NCBI GenBank assembly: GCA_004020875.1
Contig: SAPZ01000001.1
Span: 124,001-188,000, forward strand
Reading direction: 5' to 3'
DNA: 64,000 bases
From: Mesorhizobium sp.
GTDB taxonomy: Bacteria; Pseudomonadota; Alphaproteobacteria; Rhizobiales; Rhizobiaceae
Part shown: positions 23,100-32,191 of the stretch, in pieces
Layout: each line of letters starts with the position of its first letter
How positions within the stretch are numbered: the first letter of the stretch is position 1
Notes under the pieces: generated by a model
The model's database searches: none
What the model was told of the DNA's origin: nothing
What the model saw: the letters and a program-made list of their open reading frames with translations, nothing else
Made by a program: the position numbers and the translations under genes

Positions 23100-24371
23100 A
23101 TGAGCATGCTTTCCATACACCGGCGCGCCGCGCTCGGTCTGATCGGCGGGCTCGCCGCCGCCAGCGCAGGCGTCCTTACGACGCTGCCGGCCCGCGCCGA
23201 CTCGACGGTGACGCTGTGGAGTTGGCGCACCGAGGACGAGGAGGCCATGCACCGCATCTTCGAGGCCTTCGAGAAGAAGAACCCGGATATCAAGGTCGAC
23301 ATCCAGTTCACGCCCGACGCCGACTACCAGAACCGCCTGAGCACGGCGCTGCGCGGCGGCCGCGGGCCCGATATCGCGCAGCTCAAGGCCTATGGCGAAT
23401 TGCAGCCCTTCATCGAAGGCGGCTATCTCGATGCGCTGGACGACAGCGTGGCGGAACTGAAGAACATGCCGGACGCAGCCCTTGGCGGCGCGCGCGGCCG
23501 CGCCGACGGCAAGCTCTACGGGATGCCCTATTCGGTGCCGATGATGGGCGTCTTCTACAACGAGGAGATTTTCGCCGCGCAAGGCATCGAGATCCCGAAG
23601 ACCTACAAGGACTTCGTCGCCGCCTGCGAGAAGCTCAAGGCGGCGGGGATCACGCCGATCGCCAATGGCGGCGCCAACGGCTCGGCCTGGGAGCTGGAAA
23701 TCGGCGTCGGCGTCATCGGACCGACGCTCTACGGCCCCGGTTTCTATGACGAGATGATGAGCGGCAAGGCGACCTTCGAGGATCCGCGCTATGTCGCGGC
23801 GCTGAAGCGCTTCGCCGAGCTGAAGCCCTATTATTCCGACGGCTTTGCCGGCATCGACTACACCACGGCCACTCAGCAGTTCATCGGCGGCAAGGCGGCG
23901 ATGTTCTTCGGCGGCTCGTTCGAGAACGGCAGCTTCAAGTCGCAGAACCCGAAGCTGAAATTCTCGATCTTCCCGTTCCCGGCCGACGACGCCTCGACCA
24001 AGCTCTACACCTCGGCTTTCTCGGATGGCTCCTACGGTCTGGTCTCGGAGAACCAGAACAAGGAAGCGGCGACCAAGGTGCTGAACTACATGGCCTCGGC
24101 CGAATTCGCGCAGGCCTTCGCCGACGAGCTCGGCTGGCCGCCGGCCCGCACCGACGTCACGGTGAAGGATCCGGTTCTGTCCAAGATGATGGAGATGGCG
24201 AAGAACTCGACGCCCTACCTGACGCTGGTCGGCTTCCGCTGGCAGACGCCGACGGCGTCGTCGGTGCTGCAGTCCGAGATCATCGACATGGTCGAAGGCA
24301 ATGTCGCGCCGGAGAAGCTGGCGGCGGACATGCAGGCCGCCGTCGCCACCTGGTTCAAACCCAAGCAGTAA
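23100..24371 (+). CDS. CUT1 extracellular sugar-binding protein
   Basis: 423 residues with an arginine-rich signal peptide (HRRAALGLIGGLAAASAGVL) ending at PARAD; the RR-A-A-L arrangement could be Tat-like. The mature protein begins VTLWSWRTEDEEAM and has the SBP_bac_1 pattern GGRGPDIAQLKAYGEL. GGGAG eight bases upstream supports ATG 23100. It leads the rightward operon MalF-MalG-PIG-L-ROK-GntR-SIS, so its ligand is probably the substrate of those enzymes. Confidence 0.9.
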   Translation: MSMLSIHRRAALGLIGGLAAASAGVLTTLPARADSTVTLWSWRTEDEEAMHRIFEAFEKKNPDIKVDIQFTPDADYQNRLSTALRGGRGPDIAQLKAYGELQPFIEGGYLDALDDSVAELKNMPDAALGGARGRADGKLYGMPYSVPMMGVFYNEEIFAAQGIEIPKTYKDFVAACEKLKAAGITPIANGGANGSAWELEIGVGVIGPTLYGPGFYDEMMSGKATFEDPRYVAALKRFAELKPYYSDGFAGIDYTTATQQFIGGKAAMFFGGSFENGSFKSQNPKLKFSIFPFPADDASTKLYTSAFSDGSYGLVSENQNKEAATKVLNYMASAEFAQAFADELGWPPARTDVTVKDPVLSKMMEMAKNSTPYLTLVGFRWQTPTASSVLQSEIIDMVEGNVAPEKLAADMQAAVATWFKPKQ

Positions 24372-24425
24372 GGCATTGCGCCGGCCGCGACGTGGCCGGC
24401 GCTCCTTCTCGACAAAACAGAGCGC

Positions 24426-25352
24426 ATGACTAAGCTCCGCCGCACGACCAGCCTCCAGCGCACGCAGCAGCGCATGGCGGTGCTGTTCATCCTGCCGGCC
24501 TTGGCCGTCTACGGGCTGTTCGTGCTCTATCCGCTGTCGCTGTGGGGCAGCTTCTTCACCTGGAAGGGGCTGCGCATGCAGGAGTTCGCGGGGCTCGCGA
24601 ACTTTTCGCGGCTGTTCGTCTTTCCGAGCGGCGCGCGGCTCTATGGGGCGCTTTGGCACAACATCGCGTGGTTCTTCGGCATCATGGTGCTGCAGAACGG
24701 ACTCGGCCTTTTGTTCGCCTGGCTGCTTTTCCTGCGTGGCAGGGGCGCTGCCTTCTTCCAGTCGGTGTTCTTCTTCCCCGCGGTGCTCAGCCCCGTCATC
24801 GTCGGCGCGCTGTGGCGGCTGCTCTTGGCGCCGGGCGGCATCGTCGAATGGGCGCTGAACGGGCTTGGTCTGCATCAGGGCAGCCTGACCGTGCTCGGCA
24901 ACAGCCATACCGCGCTCGGCATGCTGATCGCCATCGATGCCTGGAACTGGATGGGCCTGCCGGTGCTGATCTACACGGCGGGCCTGCGGCAAATCTCGCC
25001 GCAGGTGTTCGAGGCGGCGAAGCTCGATGGCGCCGGCAACGCCCGCATGCTCTATGCGATAGCGCTGCCGCTCTTGATGCCGGCGCTCGGCACGCTGACG
25101 ACGCTTTCGTTCATCAACACCTTCAACCAGTTCGACATCGTCTACGTGATGCAGGGCGTGCAGGGCAATCCGAGCTACGCGACCGACACGCTGGTGACCT
25201 ATTTCTACCGCCTAGCCTTCGGCGCGGAAGGCGCGGTCGGCATCACCGACATCGGACTGGCGCTGGCGCTCGGCACGATGCTGTTCCTGATCCTCAGCAT
25301 CGGCACGCTTTTGATGCTGCGCTTCTTCGACAAGCGGACGGTCGAGCTATGA
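24426..25352 (+). CDS. CUT1 sugar ABC transporter permease (MalF-like)
   Basis: 308 residues, six membrane spans beginning AVLFILPALAVYGLFVLYPL. The ATPase-contact EAA loop is FEAAKLDGAGNARMLYAIAL near residue 197. It lies 54 bases after the binding protein and overlaps the MalG-like gene by four bases. Confidence 0.91.
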   Translation: MTKLRRTTSLQRTQQRMAVLFILPALAVYGLFVLYPLSLWGSFFTWKGLRMQEFAGLANFSRLFVFPSGARLYGALWHNIAWFFGIMVLQNGLGLLFAWLLFLRGRGAAFFQSVFFFPAVLSPVIVGALWRLLLAPGGIVEWALNGLGLHQGSLTVLGNSHTALGMLIAIDAWNWMGLPVLIYTAGLRQISPQVFEAAKLDGAGNARMLYAIALPLLMPALGTLTTLSFINTFNQFDIVYVMQGVQGNPSYATDTLVTYFYRLAFGAEGAVGITDIGLALALGTMLFLILSIGTLLMLRFFDKRTVEL

Positions 25353-26203
25353 GCGCCACGTCCCTTCAAGCATTGGCTATCCCGCAGAAACTGGCGCGGC
25401 TGCCCGGCTGGACCATCCTGCTGGTGTGGACGGCGGCCGTGCTGTTGCCGCTCTACATCCTCGCCGTTTCCTGCTTCAAGACGACGGCCGAGATCTATGA
25501 CAACCGGCTCGGCCTGCCGCAGAGCTGGGCGCTCGACAATTTCGTGCGCGCCTGGACGCGGGCCGATCTCGGCCACAACTTCATCAACAGCCTGATCGTC
25601 ACCGGCGGCGCGGTGGTCCTCACCATCGTCGTCTCGGCGATGGCCGCCTATCCGCTCAGCCGCTACAAGCTCGGCTGGAACGGCATCATGCTCGGCCTGT
25701 TCCTGTCCGGCATCATGCTGCCGATCCGGCTGGCCTCGGTCGAGCTGTTCACGCTGATGCGCAGCCTCGGCCTGCTCGACTCCCTTACAGGACTGATCCT
25801 CGTCTATTCGGCGATCCGCATTCCCTTCGCCGTCTTCATCTTCGCCAATTTCATGCGCGTGCTGCTCTCCGAGCTCGACGAGGCGGCGCGCATGGACGGC
25901 GCCAGCGAGACGCGCATCCTGTTCCAGATCGTGCTGCCGATGGTGAAGCCGGCGGTGTCGATCGTCGCCATCTTCACGGCGATCGCGGTGTGGAACGATT
26001 TCTTCTTCCCGCTGATCTTCATCTTCGATGACCGCTACAAGACCGTGCCGCTGGCCATCAGCGTGTTCGTCGGACAGTTCCGCACCGATTGGGGCCTGGT
26101 GTTCGCTTCGCTGGCGATCTCCATGGCGCCGATCCTGATCATGTATTGTTTGCTGGCGCGCCAGATTCGCGAGGGCGTCGGCGCCGGGGGAGGCATGAAA
26201 TGA
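25349..26203 (+). CDS. CUT1 sugar ABC transporter permease (MalG-like)
   Basis: 284 residues with six spans; the EAA loop is DEAARMDGASETRILFQIVL near residue 177. ATG 25349 overlaps the MalF stop (ATGA). The frame is open far upstream but is antagonised by the real MalF frame. Its stop overlaps the start of the PIG-L gene. Confidence 0.91.
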   Translation: MSATSLQALAIPQKLARLPGWTILLVWTAAVLLPLYILAVSCFKTTAEIYDNRLGLPQSWALDNFVRAWTRADLGHNFINSLIVTGGAVVLTIVVSAMAAYPLSRYKLGWNGIMLGLFLSGIMLPIRLASVELFTLMRSLGLLDSLTGLILVYSAIRIPFAVFIFANFMRVLLSELDEAARMDGASETRILFQIVLPMVKPAVSIVAIFTAIAVWNDFFFPLIFIFDDRYKTVPLAISVFVGQFRTDWGLVFASLAISMAPILIMYCLLARQIREGVGAGGGMK

Positions 26204-26940
26204 TCGAGGACAAGGTTTATGCGGCGCGCTCTATCCTGGTCGTCGGGGCGCATGCCTTCGACGCCGAGGTCATTGCCGGGCCGCTGGCGGCGGCGGCCGC
26301 CAAGGGCGGAGTCCAGGTCACCTTCCTGCATCTGTCGATGGGCGAGCAGGGCCATCCCTGCCTGATCCCGGAGCATTATTCGGGACAGAAGGAGGACGAG
26401 GCGGCGAAGGCCGCCGCGCGGCTTGGCGTCGACATGCGCAAGATGAAGCTGCGCGACGCCTTCCTGCCCAACGACAACGCGACCGCGCTGCAGGTCTGCG
26501 ACGTCATCCGCGAGGTGCAGCCGGAGGTGGTCATCACGCATTGGCACGGCAGCTGGCACAAGGACCATCGCGCCGCGGCGCATCTCACCCAGACCGGCAT
26601 CTTCTTCTCGGCGCTGCCGACGCTGAAGCGCGCCCACCCCGCGCATACGCCGCAACTCCTGCTCTTCGGCGAGAACTGGGAGGACGATGAAGGTTTTCGC
26701 CCCGAGCATCTCGTCGATGTCAGCGCCGGTTTCGACGCCTGGCAAGAGGCGGTTATGGAGTATGAGCTGGCGCGGGGCTTAAGCAGCTTCCCCTATGTCG
26801 ACTATTACAGCGCGCTCTACCGGCTGCGCGGCTGCCTGCGCGGCACGCGCCATGCGCAGGCCTTCGCGGCGGCCTCGCATTCCTGGAATGCCGGCAGCGG
26901 ATTGTTCGCGCCGCCCGCCGACCGGAGCCGCGAGACATGA
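26200..26940 (+). CDS. PIG-L/LmbE-family deacetylase homologue with altered active site
   Basis: 246 residues. The fold is that of zinc-dependent N-acetyl-sugar deacetylases. The hallmark AHPDDE is changed to AHAFDAE: the metal-binding His and second Asp remain, but the Asp that acts as catalytic base is Phe. The downstream zinc-ligand block is kept (THWHGSWHKDHRAAAH). It may still bind a metal and an amino sugar, use another base, or be catalytically inactive. ATG 26200 overlaps the MalG stop, and its own stop overlaps the ROK start, so it belongs to the operon. The family assignment is good; activity is uncertain. Confidence 0.8.
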   Translation: MIEDKVYAARSILVVGAHAFDAEVIAGPLAAAAAKGGVQVTFLHLSMGEQGHPCLIPEHYSGQKEDEAAKAAARLGVDMRKMKLRDAFLPNDNATALQVCDVIREVQPEVVITHWHGSWHKDHRAAAHLTQTGIFFSALPTLKRAHPAHTPQLLLFGENWEDDEGFRPEHLVDVSAGFDAWQEAVMEYELARGLSSFPYVDYYSALYRLRGCLRGTRHAQAFAAASHSWNAGSGLFAPPADRSRET

Positions 26941-27809
26941 CACGGGTTCTAGCCATCGACCTCGGCGGCACCAATCTGCGTGCCGCGCTCCATACCGGCG
27001 ATATCGGCGCCCTTGCGCCGCAAGTCCGCGAGCCGGCACCGGCAAGCCTCGACGCGTTCGTGATGCGCGCTCGCGCGCTTGCCGTCGCGGGTGAAGCCAA
27101 AGCGCTCGGGCTTGCCGCGCCAGGCCTGACCGAAGGGTCAGTCTGCCGTTGGATCCCGAACCTGCCCTGGCTCGATGGCGTCGACATCCAGGCCCTGTTT
27201 CCCGGCTTGCGGGTCGCGGTCGGCAATGACGCGCAGATCGCGCTTCTGGCGGAGGCGGCCGAGGGCGCGGCCAAGGACGTTTCCGATGCGATCCTGCTTG
27301 CGATCGGCACCGGCATCGGTTCGGCGGTGCTGGCCAATGGCCGCATCGTCGCCGGCGCGCAGGGCGGCGCCTGCTCCTTCGGCTGGGCGTGTGCCGATGC
27401 CGAGGATCAGGGCGATGAACGCAGCGGCTGGCTGGAGCGCGTCGCCTCGGGACGCGCGCTCGATGCGCTTGCCAGCCAGGTCGGGCTCGCAAATGGCGGC
27501 GAGTTGATCGCCTCCGCCCGCGCCGGACAACCCGCCGCGCTTACCGCCGTGGAGGAGACCGCGCGACGGCTGGGCGCCGCGCTCGCCGGCGCGGTGGCGC
27601 TGCTCGATCCGGGTGTGATCCTGGTCTCCGGCGGCCTGGCGGATGCGCTGGATGTGATCGCGCCGCCATTGCTTGCGGCGCTTCGGCGTCAAGTGCCGCC
27701 GCATCTGCGCGGCATCGAACTCAAGCCTGGAAAATTCGGCTCTCGCGCCGGCCTGGTGGGAGCCGCGCTTGCCGGGCAGGCGGGAAGCGGGTGGAGGCAG
27801 ATCCGATGA
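26937..27809 (+). CDS. ROK-family sugar kinase homologue lacking the zinc motif
   Basis: 290 residues. The ATP-binding start IDLGGTNLRAAL and the catalytic Asp in VGNDAQIALLAEA are present, and IGTGIGSAVL matches the phosphate-binding loop. The usual E-x-G-H and Cys-rich zinc motif is replaced by GGACSFGWACADAED. It is probably a sugar or amino-sugar kinase acting after import. It overlaps the PIG-L stop and the GntR start by four bases each. Confidence 0.82.
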   Translation: MTRVLAIDLGGTNLRAALHTGDIGALAPQVREPAPASLDAFVMRARALAVAGEAKALGLAAPGLTEGSVCRWIPNLPWLDGVDIQALFPGLRVAVGNDAQIALLAEAAEGAAKDVSDAILLAIGTGIGSAVLANGRIVAGAQGGACSFGWACADAEDQGDERSGWLERVASGRALDALASQVGLANGGELIASARAGQPAALTAVEETARRLGAALAGAVALLDPGVILVSGGLADALDVIAPPLLAALRRQVPPHLRGIELKPGKFGSRAGLVGAALAGQAGSGWRQIR

Positions 27810-28573
27810 GCGAAGCGAGCTTTCAGCAGCCGGACCGCAGGCGGCCGGAGCCGCTCTGGTACCAGGTCGAGGAGGCGATCCGCGCCATCGTCAAGAGCGG
27901 CGAGTGGGCGACCGGCGACCAGATCCCGGCCGAGGACCGGCTCTGCGCGCTGTTCGGCGTCAGCCGCATCACGCTGCGCCACGCGCTGCGCAACCTCGAG
28001 GAAAGCGGGCTGCTCAGGCGCGAGCACGGCAGAGGCACCTTTGTGCGCTCGGCCACGCTGGTTGCCGGCACTCGCGAGCTCACCTCCTTCACCCAGGAAA
28101 TGGGCAATATCGGCGTGGTCGCCGGCTCGCGCCTGCTCGACTGCAGCCTGACGACGGCGAATGCGGCGGCGGCCGGCGCGCTCGAGATCGAGGAGGGCGA
28201 TCCTATCGTGCGGATCCGGCGGCTGCGGCTCGGCAACAATGAGCCGATCGGCATCCAGACAGCGCAGCTGGCCGCTGCGCGCGTGCCGGGCTTCCTCGAT
28301 GCCGGCCTGCTCAAGGGCTCGCTTTACGAGGCGCTGGAGCGCCAGTACGGCATCGTGCCGGTCGAGGCGCGCGAGAATTATCGCGTCGGCGCGGTCAGCG
28401 CGGCCGATGCCGAGCTGCTCGAGCTGCCCGCGGGCAGTCCCGCCTTCGTCGTCGAGCGCATCACCATCGACGAACGCGGTCCGTTCGAATTCACCGTCTC
28501 GGTCATGCGCGGCGACCGCTACGAGATCCGCTCGACGTTGCGCGCCGGCCGCCTCCCAAACACCAGAAGCTGA
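27806..28573 (+). CDS. GntR-family regulator with UTRA ligand domain
   Basis: 255 residues. N-terminal winged HTH (about 18-85) with SGEWATGDQIPAEDRLCALF and VSRITLRHALRNLEESGLL; C-terminal UTRA domain (about 100-245) as in HutC/NagR. It probably binds a sugar phosphate made by its own operon. GGAGG at 27792-27796 supports ATG 27806; a GTG at 27791 is less likely. It lies between the kinase and SIS genes. Confidence 0.9.
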   Translation: MSEASFQQPDRRRPEPLWYQVEEAIRAIVKSGEWATGDQIPAEDRLCALFGVSRITLRHALRNLEESGLLRREHGRGTFVRSATLVAGTRELTSFTQEMGNIGVVAGSRLLDCSLTTANAAAAGALEIEEGDPIVRIRRLRLGNNEPIGIQTAQLAAARVPGFLDAGLLKGSLYEALERQYGIVPVEARENYRVGAVSAADAELLELPAGSPAFVVERITIDERGPFEFTVSVMRGDRYEIRSTLRAGRLPNTRS

Positions 28574-28595
28574 CACGATCAACAGGAGTACCAAA

Positions 28596-29387
28596 GTGTC
28601 CGATCTCTACATCCCCCGTCTCGTCGCCCTCATCGAACAGGCATCGAAGGCCAATGCAGAAGCCTTTGGCCAGGCCGCGAGCCACTTCGCCGACACGCTT
28701 CAGAATGGCGGGCTGGTGCATCTCTATGGCTCGGGCCATTCGGTGCTGCCGGCGCAGGAGATGTTCCCGCGCTATGGCAGCTTCGTCGGCTTCAACCCGC
28801 TGACCGACCCGCGCGTGATGTGGCACAATGTGCTGGGCGCCGGCGGCGTGCGCGAGCTCTTGTGGCTGGAGCGGACCGAGAAATACGCCGAGAAGTTCCT
28901 CGACCATCAGCCGCTGAACAAGGGCGATTCCATCATCATCTTCGGCCATAGCGGCCGCAATTCGTCGGGCATCGACACCGCGCTCTATGCCAAGAAGCGC
29001 GGCATCTTCGTCGTCGCGGTCACCAGCAAGAACAATCTCGACAAGCCCGCCACGCATTCCTCCGGCAAGCGGCTGGCGGACGCCGCCGACCTCGTCATCG
29101 ACACCTGCTCGCCGATCGAGGACGCGGTGGTGCCGATCGAAGGCTGGAGCCGCCCGGTGGCGGGGTCCTCAACGGTGCTGGCGATGATCATGGCGCATGA
29201 GCTGCTCGCGCGCACAGCCGAGCAATTGTCGAAGCGCGGCATTGAATTGCCGGTCTTCGCCTCGCCGACCATTGCGGGCGTGACGCTGCACGACACCGAC
29301 GTCATCTACGGCGTCTATCGCGAGCGCATGATCGAGGCGCAGAAGAAGCACCTGCCGACCTTCCAGGCGACGATGCGTGGAGAATGA
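28596..29387 (+). CDS. SIS-domain sugar-phosphate protein (UPF0309-like)
   Basis: 263 residues with a single SIS domain: HLYGSGHSVLPAQEMF near residue 45 and FGHSGRNSSGIDTALYA near 115. UPF0309-like proteins are putative phosphosugar isomerases or deaminases found in amino-sugar clusters. The start is GTG 28596 with AGGAG seven bases upstream; the frame is open earlier only as an overlap with the GntR gene. Last gene of the operon. Confidence 0.87.
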   Translation: MSDLYIPRLVALIEQASKANAEAFGQAASHFADTLQNGGLVHLYGSGHSVLPAQEMFPRYGSFVGFNPLTDPRVMWHNVLGAGGVRELLWLERTEKYAEKFLDHQPLNKGDSIIIFGHSGRNSSGIDTALYAKKRGIFVVAVTSKNNLDKPATHSSGKRLADAADLVIDTCSPIEDAVVPIEGWSRPVAGSSTVLAMIMAHELLARTAEQLSKRGIELPVFASPTIAGVTLHDTDVIYGVYRERMIEAQKKHLPTFQATMRGE

Positions 29388-29601
29388 CGATGCTCGGGAG
29401 GTGCGTTCGGCGCGTCTCCCGTGAGCCGTTCAAGGTCGGCGTGGAATGCTTGGGCGGCGCGTCATTCTCATCGGGGTTGGGGATCGGCTCCTCATCGGGA
29501 AGCCTATCCGGATCCGGCTCGCGCATCGGCTTGGGCTCCGGGATAGGCGGAGGCGTGGGCACCGGCGTTGGAGACGGGTCCGGATTGGGGAGAATGGCCA
29601 T
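29302..29601 (-). CDS. Small Pro/Asp/Glu-rich protein, unknown function
   Basis: 99 codons with AAGGA seven to eight bases before ATG 29601. The first ~50 residues are a low-complexity acidic proline-rich segment (PDPSPTPVPTPPPIPEPKP, then repeated DP/EP units). The C-terminal half is Arg/Ser-rich and runs 86 bases into the 3' end of the SIS gene on the other strand, so the true end may be affected by a frameshift. No signal peptide or membrane segment. The function is unknown. Confidence 0.45.
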   Translation of the reverse strand: MAILPNPDPSPTPVPTPPPIPEPKPMREPDPDRLPDEEPIPNPDENDAPPKHSTPTLNGSRETRRTHLPSIVILHASSPGRSAGASSAPRSCARDRRRR

Positions 29602-29900
29602 CGTTTTTTCCTTCCGCTCGGCGCCTTGGCAGGCTCTGCGCGATCCCGACAGGCTGGATGTCCTGCCCGACTTGAAATGATTGGGTGATCGCCGCATTCG
29701 GGCACTTCGTCGGGAGCGATCGGCGGCGCAAGCTGGCAGAACGGCCGCGTCAGCGGATGGTTCCCACATGATCGCGCCACGAGATCGCGACAGGTGACGA
29801 TCAAATGATTCCGCGCGTCCGTTTCGGCTCTTGCCGGCGGCGGTCGGCGCCTTAGTTCCCGTAGTGGGCGGGTGGCCATCAGCCGACATAGGAGGCGGCC

Positions 29901-30335
29901 GTGAAGCATCAAACCCTTGACCAAATCAATGCGATTGCCGACGTTCATCCGGAAGCACCGGCTCTCATCGCCAATCGGGGCCAGCGCCTTGAGCGCTGGG
30001 CGCAACTTCTCGAACAAAGCCCCGGCCGCCGCCTCACGGCGTTGGCGGGCACCGAATACGCTCCACCCGACGTGCGTGAAAGAATGCGCACCGACGGATC
30101 GGCGATCACCGTAGCATTCGAAGATCCGATCTTCCGTGCGCAGGGCCTGCAGGATGACACTTACGGCGAAGCCAAGCGCTTCTTCGAGATGAGCGACTGG
30201 CAACTGCATGAGGTTGTCTGCCATTGCCATGTCGGCGCCAACATGCCGGCGCGCTGGGCGGCGTCGCGCGTGCGCGCGGCGGTCTCTCCCGGTGCAGGCA
30301 TTTTTGCGTGGCTGAGAGCTGTGTTCATGCATTAA
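29901..30335 (+). CDS. Conserved-looking hypothetical protein
   Basis: 144 residues starting at GTG 29901 with GGAGG five bases upstream, which is a strong start. The protein is helical and soluble with no signal peptide. It contains a Cys-His cluster (EVVCHCHVGANMPARW) near residue 110 that could bind a metal. I do not recognise the family. It faces the orphan nuoD convergently. Confidence 0.7.
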   Translation: MKHQTLDQINAIADVHPEAPALIANRGQRLERWAQLLEQSPGRRLTALAGTEYAPPDVRERMRTDGSAITVAFEDPIFRAQGLQDDTYGEAKRFFEMSDWQLHEVVCHCHVGANMPARWAASRVRAAVSPGAGIFAWLRAVFMH

Positions 30336-30429
30336 GGCGGTTCGTCGGCGCGATCGTGCCGGGCCCGACGGTTGATGGAAGAGATGGGGGAGACGCCGGG
30401 CTCCCCTTCTCCTCGGACGATCGACCTTG

Positions 30430-31620
30430 TCAGCGATCGATCTCGCCGAAGACGATGTCGAGCGAGCCGATGATCGCCGCGACATCCGCCACCATGTGCC
30501 CGCGCGACAGGAAATCCATCGCCTGGAGATGGGCGAAGGATGGCGCGCGTATCTTGCAGCGATAGGGAATGTTGCTGCCGTCGGAGACCAGATAGACGCC
30601 GAACTCGCCCTTCGGCGCCTCAACCGCGGCATAAACCTCGCCATGCGGCACGCGGTGACCTTCGGTATAGAGCTTGAAATGATGGATGGTCGCTTCCATG
30701 GAGCGCTTCATGGTGGCGCGCGGCGGCGGCGTGATCTTCTGATTGGGCACCGCGACCGGACCCTGGCCACCGGCTGAGCGCAGCTTCTCCATGCACTGCC
30801 GCATGATGCGCACCGACTGGCGCATCTCTTCCATGCGCACCAGATAGCGGTCGTAGCAGTCGCCGTTCTTGCCGACCGGGATATCGAACTCCATCTCGGG
30901 ATAGCACTCATAGGGCTGTGCCTTGCGCAAGTCCCAGGCGGCGCCCGAGCCGCGCACCATGGGACCGGAGAAACCCAAGGCCCAGGCGTCATCGAGCGAA
31001 ATCGCGCCGATATCGACGTTGCGCTGCTTGAAGATGCGGTTGTCGGTAAGCAGGCCCTCGAGATTGTCGCAGACCTTCAGGAACGGATCGCAGAAATTCC
31101 AGATGTCGTCCAGGAGCTGCTCCGGCAGATCCTGATGCACACCGCCGACCCGAAAATAATTGGCGTGCATACGGGCGCCGGATGCGCGTTCATAAAACAC
31201 CATCAGCTTCTCGCGTTCGGCGAAACCCCAGAGGGGCGGGGTCAGGGCGCCGATATCCATGGCCTGCGTGGTGACGTTGAGAAGATGCGACAGCAGCCGC
31301 CCGATCTCGCAGAACAGCACTCGGATGAGTTGCCCGCGCCGAGGAACCGATATTTCCAGCAGCTTTTCGGCGGCAAGGCAGAAGGCATGCTCCTGGTTCA
31401 TCGGCGCCACATAGTCGAGCCGGTCGAAATAGGGTAGCGCCTGCAGGTAGTTCTTGTATTCGATCAGCTTCTCGGTGCCGCGATGGAGCAGGCCGATATG
31501 CGGGTCGGCGCGGTCGACGATCTCGCCGTCCAATTCCAGCACCAGCCGCAGCACGCCATGCGCGGACGGGTGCTGCGGCCCGAAATTCAGGGTGAAGTTG
31601 CGGACTGCGGCTTCGGTCAT
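30430..31620 (-). CDS. nuoD: NADH-quinone oxidoreductase subunit D (solitary copy)
   Basis: 396 residues and full length for the 49-kDa subunit of complex I, which helps form the quinone pocket at the peripheral arm. Family motifs are intact: [14 protein letters not shown] and [18 protein letters not shown] at the N-terminus, [15 protein letters not shown] in the middle and the C-terminal [12 protein letters not shown]. No other nuo gene is nearby, so this is an orphan paralogue. It could replace the main NuoD under some condition or serve a different hydrogenase-like complex. Confidence 0.95.
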   Translation of the reverse strand: MTEAAVRNFTLNFGPQHPSAHGVLRLVLELDGEIVDRADPHIGLLHRGTEKLIEYKNYLQALPYFDRLDYVAPMNQEHAFCLAAEKLLEISVPRRGQLIRVLFCEIGRLLSHLLNVTTQAMDIGALTPPLWGFAEREKLMVFYERASGARMHANYFRVGGVHQDLPEQLLDDIWNFCDPFLKVCDNLEGLLTDNRIFKQRNVDIGAISLDDAWALGFSGPMVRGSGAAWDLRKAQPYECYPEMEFDIPVGKNGDCYDRYLVRMEEMRQSVRIMRQCMEKLRSAGGQGPVAVPNQKITPPPRATMKRSMEATIHHFKLYTEGHRVPHGEVYAAVEAPKGEFGVYLVSDGSNIPYRCKIRAPSFAHLQAMDFLSRGHMVADVAAIIGSLDIVFGEIDR

Positions 31621-31697
31621 GGCGACCTCCGCAAGAGTGAGGATCGAAGGCCAAGCGCGGCCCGTGGGCCGCCGTCTGGCCGGGGCATGCCCCCAGG

Positions 31698-32108
31698 TCA
31701 GGCCGTCGTCTGGATGATCAGCGTCAGCGTGCCGTCACCATCGATGTTGGCGGCGACGACCTGCGAGGAATTCAGCCCGTTCGCATGCAGGACCGACGTT
31801 GCCTCGGGCGAAGCGTCGACCGAGTTCTGCAGCTTGGCCAGCTCCTTTGCCGTCGTCTTGGTGACTATGGCCTCCGCCTGCGCCTTCACTTCCGAAGGCA
31901 GGTCCTCCATCGCCACCACGACAATGTTGGTGACGTTCTGGGCGGCGTCGTTCTGGCCGGGCTGGGGCTGGCCGGGCTGCGGCTCGTCCGGGAGGGGTTC
32001 CTGAGCAGGAGGCGGGGCTTGCGGCGGCTGGGGATCGGCGCGTTGAGCAGAAGCTGGCTGCGCCAATGCCATTGCCGACAGCGTCAGGACCACCGTCAAG
32101 GTGCGCAT
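31698..32108 (-). CDS. Small secreted Pro/Gln-rich protein, unknown function
   Basis: 136 residues with signal peptide ([22 protein letters not shown]) and a proline/glutamine linker ([17 protein letters not shown]), followed by a folded-looking domain of about 85 residues rich in Val, Ala and Thr. AAGGA lies just before ATG 32108. It is probably periplasmic or surface-exposed. I do not recognise the family. Confidence 0.75.
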   Translation of the reverse strand: MRTLTVVLTLSAMALAQPASAQRADPQPPQAPPPAQEPLPDEPQPGQPQPGQNDAAQNVTNIVVVAMEDLPSEVKAQAEAIVTKTTAKELAKLQNSVDASPEATSVLHANGLNSSQVVAANIDGDGTLTLIIQTTA

Positions 32109-32191
32109 CGTCCTTTCCTTTCGATCTCGAAATCTGACCACACAACCCTGGGGCCGGGTGATGGTTCCCGGAAAGCCGTGACAGCGGCGAC

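Noticed and set aside
23016..24992. Minus-strand open frame (about 658 codons) across the binding-protein and MalF genes
   Set aside because: Spans two genuine plus-strand genes and their gap; no motifs.
29384..29680. Gly/Ser-rich plus-strand frame
   Set aside because: It is the antisense of the Pro/Asp-rich ORF on the minus strand, which has the better RBS.
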